Assembly (NCBI RefSeq): GCF_008801605.1 | Contig: NZ_VZPJ01000001.1 | Span: 124,001-188,000 of the forward strand | Length of the DNA: 64,000 nucleotides | Direction of reading: 5' to 3' | Source of the DNA: Pseudomonas brassicacearum subsp. brassicacearum | Lineage (GTDB): Bacteria; Pseudomonadota; Gammaproteobacteria; Pseudomonadales; Pseudomonadaceae | Part shown: positions 57,280 to 64,000 of the stretch, in pieces | How the letters are laid out: each line of letters opens with the position of its first letter | Position numbering within the stretch: position 1 is the first letter of the stretch | Notes under the pieces: generated by a model | Told to the model about the DNA's origin: nothing | Databases searched by the model: none | Seen by the model: the letters and a program-made list of their open reading frames with translations, nothing else | Translations under genes and position numbers: made by a program

Positions 57280-58714
57280 TCCTGCGCGCCAGCCGCTGCT
57301 GCTGATCAACGTGGTCGGCCTGACGCCCGCGCTGTTGGGTGCCGCGACGCCCTGCATCAATGCCCTGTTGAAAACGGCCAAGATGGCCACGCTGCAACCG
57401 GTGTTCCCGGCGGTCACTTCGACCGTGCAGGCCTCGATCCTCACGGGACAGCCACCGTCGGAACACGGCATCATCGGCAACGGCTGGTATTTCCGCGACC
57501 AGGCCGAAGTGCGTTTCTGGCTGCAACCCAACGCACTGATCCAGGGGGAAAAGGTCTGGCAGACACTCAAGCGTCAGTACCCCGGGTTTCGCTGCAGCCA
57601 GTTGTTCTGGTGGTACAACATGTATGCCGACGTGGACGCCGCCATTACCCCACGGCCCCACTACCCGGCCGATGGTCGCAAGATGTTCGGCCTGTATTCG
57701 GCGCCGGCCTCGTTGCATGAGCGTATCGAACAGCAGATCGGCGAGTTTCCCTTTCCGAGCTTCTGGGGACCGGCGGCCGGCATCGCCTCGAGTCGCTGGA
57801 TCGTCGATTGTGCCATTGCCGAATTCCAGCTCAACCACCCCGACCTGCAATTGATCTACCTGCCCCACCTCGACTACAGCCTGCAACGCCTGGGGCCCGA
57901 TCACCCGTCGATTGCCGACGAGGTACGCGCCATCGACAGCGAAGTCGGGCGTCTGCTGGACTTTGCCCAAGCGCAAGGCGCGGCAGTGATGCTGCTGTCC
58001 GAATACGGGATCGAAGCCGTCACCCAATCCGTTTCCATCAACCGGTTGTTACGTGCCGAGGGCTTGTTGCAGGTACGCCAATCGCTGACCTGGGAGTTGC
58101 TCGATCCCGGTGCCAGTGCAGCGTTTGCCGTGGCCGATCATCAGGTCGCGCACATCTACGTGAAGCATGCGCGCGACATCCCCCGCGTCAAGGCGCTGTT
58201 GCAACGCCAGGCCGGCATCGAACAGGTACTGGATAAAACCGAACAACAGGCCTGGCAACTGGATCATCCCCGCAGCGGCGAGCTGGTGGCCGTGGCCGCG
58301 CCCGGTTACTGGTTCGATTACTACTACTGGTTCGACGAGCGCAAGGCTCCCGACTTTGCCCGCACCGTGGATATCCATCGCAAGCCAGGTTACGACCCGC
58401 TCGAGCTGTTCATCGACCCGGCCATTCGCTTCCCGAAATTGAAAGTGGCGCGCCGCCTGCTCCAGAAAAAGCTCGGCTTTCGCTACTACATGGACCTGAT
58501 TCCGCTGGACACCCGCCTGGTCCGCGGCAGCCACGGACGGCTGCCCACGAGCGAGAAGACCGGCCCGCTGCTCATCACCAATTGTGATCTGTCGTTGCCA
58601 CAGCACCTTGCGGCCACGGCGGTGAAGCAACTGCTCCTGGAACACTTCCGGGGGCACCCTCATGCCGATACGGCGAATGCCAAGGAGCTTCCATGCGGCG
58701 AGCCATTTCCATAA
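57269..58714 (+). CDS. eboF: EboF: alkaline-phosphatase/nucleotide-pyrophosphatase-family protein
   Basis: A 481-residue alkaline-phosphatase-superfamily enzyme: nucleophile region PAVTSTVQASILTGQPPSEHGIIGNG, PHLDYSLQRLGPDH, LLSEYGIE and the late HRKPGYDP. It would remove or move a phosphate in the ebo pathway. I start at 57269, nine bases after GGAGG; the ATG at 57263 is too near it. It overlaps the eboE stop and, by 22 bases, the start of the heme-protein gene, which ties the following genes to this operon. Confidence 0.87.
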   Translation: MRSDPARQPLLLINVVGLTPALLGAATPCINALLKTAKMATLQPVFPAVTSTVQASILTGQPPSEHGIIGNGWYFRDQAEVRFWLQPNALIQGEKVWQTLKRQYPGFRCSQLFWWYNMYADVDAAITPRPHYPADGRKMFGLYSAPASLHERIEQQIGEFPFPSFWGPAAGIASSRWIVDCAIAEFQLNHPDLQLIYLPHLDYSLQRLGPDHPSIADEVRAIDSEVGRLLDFAQAQGAAVMLLSEYGIEAVTQSVSINRLLRAEGLLQVRQSLTWELLDPGASAAFAVADHQVAHIYVKHARDIPRVKALLQRQAGIEQVLDKTEQQAWQLDHPRSGELVAVAAPGYWFDYYYWFDERKAPDFARTVDIHRKPGYDPLELFIDPAIRFPKLKVARRLLQKKLGFRYYMDLIPLDTRLVRGSHGRLPTSEKTGPLLITNCDLSLPQHLAATAVKQLLLEHFRGHPHADTANAKELPCGEPFP

Positions 58715-59835
58715 CCGTTCTCAGTGCCCTGGCCGGTTTGGCCCAGGCACAGGACACCAACAACTTCGATTGCAGCAACTTCCTGCAATTTGGAGCAGAC
58801 ATCAACCAGACTCGGACCGCGTTTGCCCAGAGTCCCGAGACCATGGCCTGGAACTGGTTCGTCTGCTTGAACCAACCCAGTACCGCGCAAAGCAGCAATC
58901 TGGTGTGGGAGATGATGAAGCCCTCGGACCAGGTCTACCTGCCCAACGGCGCACCACCGGGCGCCTATGACAGCTCCGCACCGCTCCCGGCCGCGGTGGT
59001 GACGCAAGCCAAGGCACAAGGCATGGACCTGTCCCGATCCTTCCATAACATCAATGCCACCCAACAGGTCGATGGCCTGATCCTGCAAATGGGGGGTGCC
59101 GTGCCCGATGCCCAACAAGGCCACCCCGTACGCTTTCAGTTGCTGATGGGCAAGGACACGTTCGATTACATCGTGAACAAGCAGGTCTACAACGTGAATG
59201 GCCAGGCCGCCCTGGCCAACGACCTGAACTTTCCCCCCACCGCCTGGGAGTTGAAAGCCGCGTGGCTGTGGATCGGCACAGACACGACCTACCGACAAAC
59301 CCTGGTAAATGACGGCTACTACATTGCCCAGGCCTACTACCAGCAGGACGACGGTACTTACCAGGTCGGCTATGTGGCATTGAGCGGTCTGCATGTCGTC
59401 AACAAACTGAACGCCAACTGGGTCTGGACCACCTTCGAAAACATCAACAACAGCAAGTACACCGTCACCAATGCCGCCCCGCCTGCGCCGATGACCAACA
59501 CCACGGGGCCGACTCCGGCCGCCAAGCCGGTGAACACCAGCTTCCAGGCCAACAACCGGAACCTGTCGAAGTACGAGTTGATCGGGGTCGAGTTCCAACC
59601 CATCACCCAGGTACTGGCCAACTCACAGCTGGAATCGGCGTTCCAGAACACCTCGTCCTGCCTGGCCTGCCACGGCACCGCCGCCTACTCGAACGACAAA
59701 GGCTACTTCAATTTCGCTCTGAACCACGGGGGCGGCATTGTCTATCCCACCACCCCGCTGCCGCCCTCGGCATTCGATGGCTACAAAAAACTGGACTTTG
59801 TCTGGTCGCTGAAACGCGCCCAGTGGCAACGCTAA
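58693..59835 (+). CDS. Secreted c-type-heme protein
   Basis: A 380-residue protein with a signal peptide (cleavage near AQA, residue ~19) and a single CLACH heme-attachment motif (Cys323-His327). The middle carries FDYIVNKQVYNVNGQ, AAWLWIG and WVWTTFENINN, a pattern I associate with a family of exported cytochrome-c-like proteins. It is a paralogue of the gene at 63355 (conserved Y-I-V-x-N-Q-x-Y-N and W-x-x-F-x-x-x-N). AAGGAG precedes the ATG, which lies inside the eboF 3' end. Redox partner to the VioB-like protein downstream is a guess. Confidence 0.75.
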   Translation: MRRAISITVLSALAGLAQAQDTNNFDCSNFLQFGADINQTRTAFAQSPETMAWNWFVCLNQPSTAQSSNLVWEMMKPSDQVYLPNGAPPGAYDSSAPLPAAVVTQAKAQGMDLSRSFHNINATQQVDGLILQMGGAVPDAQQGHPVRFQLLMGKDTFDYIVNKQVYNVNGQAALANDLNFPPTAWELKAAWLWIGTDTTYRQTLVNDGYYIAQAYYQQDDGTYQVGYVALSGLHVVNKLNANWVWTTFENINNSKYTVTNAAPPAPMTNTTGPTPAAKPVNTSFQANNRNLSKYELIGVEFQPITQVLANSQLESAFQNTSSCLACHGTAAYSNDKGYFNFALNHGGGIVYPTTPLPPSAFDGYKKLDFVWSLKRAQWQR

Positions 59836-59845
59836 GGAGCATGAC

Positions 59846-62233
59846 ATGAGCGTATTGAATTTCCCCCGTATCTACCTCAACGGCCATATGTTCTGGAACC
59901 CGCCAACGGCCAACAACAACGACGTGTATCCGCTGTATGACGCGGTCAACGCGGACATAAACTGGCCGTTCATGAGCCACTTCGACATCAACGCCAAGAA
60001 CGCCCCCACCCTACTGATGCCCTGGGCCATCAAGCCCCTGACAATGGCGGAGCTGCCGGCCTATATGCTGCAGGTACCGACCAATGCCAACCCGGGAACC
60101 TACCCGTACATGCCCGCCGAATGGGATCTGTTTGGCGACAATGCCTGCGGCACGGTGAGCTACAAAGGTACTCGCTCGACGATCATTGGCGGCGAGCTGC
60201 AGGCCGACACCTACATCACCGAGGATGCGCTGGTTGGCAGGGATTACCAATTGCTCGGCAATCCCTTTGGCAGCAACGCTCCGACTGCCGCGCGCTTCGT
60301 GGACGTCAGCCCGTGGCAGAACACCTTCACCGCGTTGTATTTCGACAAGCTGATGCTGGGGGATGCCACGTGTGGCCTGACCCTCAATCGCCAGTATCGA
60401 ATGATGGATCGCTTCCTGAATTTCAATTGGGCGAGCACCTTCCATGGCCTGGTATATGTCACCACCACCTGGCAGACCTGCTTTCCCCAGGAGAACCTGG
60501 AATGGGTCATCGGCGATTCGGCGCTGCTGAGTAACCTCCAGCAGCAGATGAAGCTGCAAGGGGCAAAGGGCCTGATGTTCAGGTTCTCCACCTACCTGAC
60601 CTGCTACGACAGGAACGGTGTTTTCAACGATTTCCCGTACGTCAACACCCGTTCCAATGCCCCCTCGGATACGGCTCGTCTGCAAGCGATGTATCAGAAG
60701 GGCCTGGACAACGTTTCCGGTATTTTCTTCAACCCCGCCTACAGCCGCACCGCTGCGACCCTGGGCCTCTGGTTCGCCGACGAATACCCGACCGCCCCCG
60801 CCGGCCTGCGCCTGGTGCCCGCGCAGGCCGTACCTGTTGTTCAACCAAATGGGACTCCCCAAAACGCCACACTGGGCGTGACTTCAGTGCAGATTACCGG
60901 CAACACCCTGTCGCTGGATCTGGCCAACACGTTCCCGTTCTATCCGGTAGAGCCCAATGCGCCCATCCTGACCGCCGAAAAATTCCAGGCCGGCGACTAT
61001 CAACTGGGTGTACGCGAGGGTGATCAATTCACGCCGGTAGTGGACTTGGGTTTCGACCGGTATGACCAGGCAGCCTTCGACAAACGCTCCGGCCTGCAGG
61101 ACTTCCCGCTCAGCGACGCGGACCTGACGAAACTACAACCAGGTCATCCATTGGAGCTGCGACTCAAGGCCACGGCCGCCCCGACACCCGTGATCGCCGC
61201 CACCCAGCAAACCTGGACCGCCGAAGTGGTGGAGAGCGGCAGTTTCATCGACGTGGGCGACCACAAGACGCTGACCATCATGGTGCAGAAAAATGGTCAG
61301 CCGGCGGCCAATACCACGCTGTGGGTGGCGGAATATGGCAACCCCTACATGGTGACCACCAGCGACTACTACCTGGCCTCCAGCAACGCGGCCAATTTCA
61401 CGCTGTTCTTCGACCACCCAGACGACCCCAACCAGAACAAGGCCAATCTGCCGAATTTCAATAACGCGCCGCCCGTACAAAACTATCTGGCCAAAGGCAG
61501 CGGCCGCCGACTGACTGCGCTGCAGAGTACGGATCAGTCCAGTGGAAACCCGATCGGTTATCAGCAATTCCTGCAGGGCGACGGCAAACCGGTCACGATC
61601 GACTTGCACCCTTGCCTGGCATTCGATGCCGGCGTCTACGCCACCGGAACCCTGAGCGACGACGTCCACGCCACTCCGGTGGATTACTCTTATGTAGCGA
61701 CCACCACCGACGCCAACGGCATCGCCCAGGTGAGCTTCAGGGCCGTGGCCCCGGGCTTCCCGACCTTGCGTTTTTTCGTCAAGGAAGGCGACAGCGATCC
61801 GGTCATTCCCTTCAGCTTCCCGCTGCCCCAAGCCTACATCGACTTCCTCGCCCCGCTCCGCGTCCTGCCCTTGGACGTGCAGCTGCAACAGGACTTCATC
61901 AACTACTGGAACACCGTCTACAAGGATCAGAACGCCGCGACGCAGCTGTGGGAGGGCTTCCTCTACCCACGCATCCTGCAGACCTTCTATTACCTGTACC
62001 CGATCATGAACAAGTACATGCCGCTCAACTCCCAGGCGCGCGTCGAAGGCGCCATCGACCAGTTGATTGTGCTGATCAGCAAGCCCTACCAGGAGGAAAG
62101 CACGCTCTCGATGCCTATCACCCGTGACATGTCCCAGAGCCGCCGCGCGGTATTGGAGCTGTGGGCCCAGAAGCTGGTCAAGCGCAACTATCCGCCACAA
62201 CAACTCAAGATGAGCGATTACGACAACCTCTGA
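59846..62233 (+). CDS. Large protein with VioB/RebD-like N-terminus
   Basis: A 795-residue protein with no signal peptide. The first ~30 residues (MSVLNFPRIYLNGHMFWNPP then TANNND) follow the pattern MS-I/V-L-x-F-P-R-I-x-x-x-G...PTAN-x-D of VioB in the violacein pathway and, more loosely, RebD. Those enzymes couple two indole-pyruvate imines. The middle (~400-600) looks like beta-rich/Ig-like modules, and I do not see the VioB C-terminal domain. AAGGAG precedes the ATG. It lies 10 bases after the heme-protein gene in the ebo operon. The family link rests on a short N-terminal match from memory. Confidence 0.6.
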   Translation: MSVLNFPRIYLNGHMFWNPPTANNNDVYPLYDAVNADINWPFMSHFDINAKNAPTLLMPWAIKPLTMAELPAYMLQVPTNANPGTYPYMPAEWDLFGDNACGTVSYKGTRSTIIGGELQADTYITEDALVGRDYQLLGNPFGSNAPTAARFVDVSPWQNTFTALYFDKLMLGDATCGLTLNRQYRMMDRFLNFNWASTFHGLVYVTTTWQTCFPQENLEWVIGDSALLSNLQQQMKLQGAKGLMFRFSTYLTCYDRNGVFNDFPYVNTRSNAPSDTARLQAMYQKGLDNVSGIFFNPAYSRTAATLGLWFADEYPTAPAGLRLVPAQAVPVVQPNGTPQNATLGVTSVQITGNTLSLDLANTFPFYPVEPNAPILTAEKFQAGDYQLGVREGDQFTPVVDLGFDRYDQAAFDKRSGLQDFPLSDADLTKLQPGHPLELRLKATAAPTPVIAATQQTWTAEVVESGSFIDVGDHKTLTIMVQKNGQPAANTTLWVAEYGNPYMVTTSDYYLASSNAANFTLFFDHPDDPNQNKANLPNFNNAPPVQNYLAKGSGRRLTALQSTDQSSGNPIGYQQFLQGDGKPVTIDLHPCLAFDAGVYATGTLSDDVHATPVDYSYVATTTDANGIAQVSFRAVAPGFPTLRFFVKEGDSDPVIPFSFPLPQAYIDFLAPLRVLPLDVQLQQDFINYWNTVYKDQNAATQLWEGFLYPRILQTFYYLYPIMNKYMPLNSQARVEGAIDQLIVLISKPYQEESTLSMPITRDMSQSRRAVLELWAQKLVKRNYPPQQLKMSDYDNL

Positions 62234-62263
62234 CCGTGACGCTGTTCACCCAAGGAGGATAAA

Positions 62264-62385
62264 CCACTGTGGGAGCGAGCTTGTGTGGGAGCTGAGCTTG
62301 CTCGCGACGAAGGCACCGCGGTCTTTCGAATGACCGCGTTATCGTTCATCGCGAGCAAGCTTTGCTCCCACAGGCTCCCACAGTG
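62264..62385. repeat. REP inverted pair inside the ebo-linked operon
   Basis: Facing REP copies at 62264-62310 and 62346-62385. The left copy has a repeated TGTGGGAGC segment and the right a repeated CTCCCACAG segment, as if each had been extended. It separates the VioB-like gene from the next gene. A good ribosome site AAGGAGG (62252-62258) is left stranded just upstream of it. Confidence 0.88.
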
Positions 62386-62414
62386 TCACCCGGTACTTTT
62401 CAAAGGAATGACCT

Positions 62415-63335
62415 ATGAAAACCAGTATCTTGAACCGGTTGTTGCTGTTGATCCTGCTGTTCAGCCCACCTCTGTTCGCCCAGGACAGCGGCGCGGTGTA
62501 CTTCACCATGGGCGTGCACAACACCGAGGGCTGCAACGAACAGAACGGCAACTGCATCGCCAAACGCCTCCCAGGCGAGCCTTCCGATCCGTTTTTCCCG
62601 GCGTTCTGGATCAGCGATTGGACCATGTACCGGGTGATGCACAACTATGAGAAAAACCCGCCGCCCTACAGCAATCCGCCCTCCACCCTGACCCCGGCGG
62701 ACTACACCGTCTCCCGAGGAACCAGCTACTACGACACGGCCTATATCCCGGCCGATGGCGACGGTTTCGGTGCGATGATGGAGCACTATGAGAAGTACTG
62801 CCTGCCGATCTTCCCGATCAAGAACAACAACTACACCTGCTCCTTCGTGTCCCTGGGCAACAAGGCGTACTTCCTGACCTACCCGCAGGATCGCCCCAAG
62901 GACATGCCGGCCTGCTGCATGTTTTCGCCGATGAATCATCCGCCGCGGCAAGACTTCATCCAGCACCTGCCCTACAGCGCCGAGCGCAGCCAGAACCTCA
63001 ATGGCAGCGTGCAGGCCTACGCGCTGGACCTTCAATCGCCGCAGGGTCCGATCCTGTTCGGCTATGCCTTCTACAAGAAAATGTCGGGGCAACCGCCCTA
63101 CCGGCAGCCCCAATCGTTCTTTTTCTCCGGTGACAGCAGCGTCGCCAATGCCCCCATCGTCAGCCAGAACTACACCAACTTCCGCATCGCCAAACCGGAC
63201 CCTGCCCAGACCTGGGCGCAGGTGGCCGCGATGTGCCCGGCGAATCCACCGCCCTGCCAGCTGTTCGAGCCACCGGCTTCACAGAGCAACGGGCAAAAGG
63301 CGCAGTGGAACAAGCTCATGCAGCGCAAACCCTGA
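62415..63335 (+). CDS. Secreted protein of unknown function
   Basis: A 306-residue protein with a signal peptide (cleavage near LFA, residue ~22). The mature part is rich in proline, tyrosine and asparagine, with paired cysteines (ACCMFSP, CLPIFP, MCPANPPPCQ) that suggest disulfides after export. I do not recognise a family. AAAGGA precedes the ATG. It follows the VioB-like gene after a REP pair and precedes a heme-protein paralogue, so it probably belongs to the same pathway. Confidence 0.7.
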   Translation: MKTSILNRLLLLILLFSPPLFAQDSGAVYFTMGVHNTEGCNEQNGNCIAKRLPGEPSDPFFPAFWISDWTMYRVMHNYEKNPPPYSNPPSTLTPADYTVSRGTSYYDTAYIPADGDGFGAMMEHYEKYCLPIFPIKNNNYTCSFVSLGNKAYFLTYPQDRPKDMPACCMFSPMNHPPRQDFIQHLPYSAERSQNLNGSVQAYALDLQSPQGPILFGYAFYKKMSGQPPYRQPQSFFFSGDSSVANAPIVSQNYTNFRIAKPDPAQTWAQVAAMCPANPPPCQLFEPPASQSNGQKAQWNKLMQRKP

Positions 63336-63354
63336 CCAATGACGAAGGATCGCC

Positions 63355-64000
63355 ATGAACACTTCACTCCGTTTCATCCTGGTACTGCTGGGCCTGGCCA
63401 ATCTTCCGGCCCTGGGCCTGGAGCAATCCCAGGAACAAACCATGCCACGGACGCAGGCCTCGAACCTGAATTGCCAACCCCCCAGTACAGCGCCAGCGGC
63501 CAGTGCCAGCCAGGACCTGTTCGATCAATACAGCTGGCAACTGTTCATCGCCGTGAACTGGCCCGCCCAGGCGGGACAGCGCGGTGATCCCGACTGCAGC
63601 AAACAGCCGGGGGACCCCGGCTACACCGTCTGGCAGACCTACAAGACCGTGGAAGAAACCTTCCTGCCACGGGGGGCCGACCCAGGCCCCTGGAACACCC
63701 CGCAGCTTGCCAAGAGCCTGGGCATCATCAACATCGCCGCGCTGAAGAACAGTTCCCAGGTGAATGCCGTCGACCAGGCCGTCGGCGGCTGGCTGATCGA
63801 CCAGGCCGGCAACCCGACCTACTACGACATCTCGGCCAACGAGACCTCCTACAACTACATCGTCGCCAACCAGTTCTATAACGCCGATGTGGTTTCCAAA
63901 GCCAACAACATCTACTTCCCCTATGGGGTCATCGAGGTCAAATCGAGCTGGCGCATCCTCACCCCCAACGACAATGCCAGCCGCTACCTGACCATGCTTG
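63355..64000 (+). CDS. Secreted protein, paralogue of the c-type-heme protein (partial)
   Basis: The first 215 residues of a gene cut by the window end. A signal peptide (cleavage near ALG, residue ~21) is followed by QDLFDQYSWQLFIAVNWPAQ, YNYIVANQFYNAD and YFPYGVIEVKSSWRIL, all of which align with the protein encoded at 58693. A CxxCH motif, if present, would lie beyond the edge. It follows the unrecognised secreted protein after 19 bases. Confidence 0.75.
   Translation, partial: MNTSLRFILVLLGLANLPALGLEQSQEQTMPRTQASNLNCQPPSTAPAASASQDLFDQYSWQLFIAVNWPAQAGQRGDPDCSKQPGDPGYTVWQTYKTVEETFLPRGADPGPWNTPQLAKSLGIINIAALKNSSQVNAVDQAVGGWLIDQAGNPTYYDISANETSYNYIVANQFYNADVVSKANNIYFPYGVIEVKSSWRILTPNDNASRYLTML

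Overview
The window is a GC-rich, densely coded bacterial chromosome segment. Protein motifs, codon use, near-perfect Anr/FNR boxes, REP palindromes with the core GTGGGAGCGAGC, and gene content (E. coli-type cytochrome bd, FisR-like sulfide regulator, ebo/EDB cluster) point to a Pseudomonas of the P. fluorescens group. This is a judgement from recognised families; no database search was run. I see no rRNA, tRNA, CRISPR array, phage or intact insertion sequence.

Region 1 (1-9.7 kb) looks like a low-oxygen/stress island: a zinc alcohol dehydrogenase, three tandem-domain universal stress proteins, a GNAT acetyltransferase, a DUF4010 membrane protein, a P2A-type cation ATPase and a methionine-rich secreted protein. 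Four perfect or near-perfect Anr boxes (TTGAT-N4-ATCAA) plus one weaker dyad sit upstream of these genes.

Region 2 (9.7-20.5 kb) is the most coherent system. A minus-strand cytochrome bd operon (cydP-cydA-cydB-cydX-ybgE) and a plus-strand sulfide-oxidation operon (persulfide dioxygenase, Blh-SQR fusion, TSUP permease, two half-size YeeE proteins, DUF2892 protein) lie on either side of a sigma-54 activator. The activator has the three-cysteine spacing of the sulfane-sulfur sensor FisR. Candidate -24/-12 promoters and TGGCAG/CTGCCA palindromes precede both operons, which suggests one regulator couples sulfide removal to a sulfide-resistant oxidase.

Region 3 (20.5-26.9 kb) is a seven-gene overlapping minus-strand operon: thermostable-hemolysin-family protein, AMP ligase, heme-oxygenase-like di-metal oxidase, SDR, TPR protein and an OmpR/histidine-kinase pair. 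It resembles a small lipid or metabolite pathway with its own two-component system.

Region 4 (27-51.4 kb) is ordinary accessory metabolism and regulation: amidase, LysR/EamA pair, VOC protein, a decayed acetyltransferase end, AhpD-like and AraC pair, tandem LysR genes with a GST and a flavin/Fe-S fusion oxidoreductase, two inverted paralogous hybrid kinases around a LuxR-type response regulator and a lipoprotein, a BdlA-like PAS-PAS chemoreceptor, a LysR/gstA pair, two AraC regulators, an MDR oxidoreductase, an orphan sulfonate-type binding protein and a PLP dehydratase. REP pairs occur between genes.

Region 5 (51.6-64 kb, open at the right edge) is a long plus-strand operon: the six ebo (EDB) genes in the order D-C-A-B-E-F, with EboD fused to a DedA/VTT membrane domain. 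It runs on by overlap into a c-type-heme secreted protein, a 795-residue protein whose N-terminus resembles VioB/RebD, an unrecognised secreted protein, and a paralogue of the heme protein cut by the window edge. This reads as an undescribed or poorly described secondary-metabolite locus.
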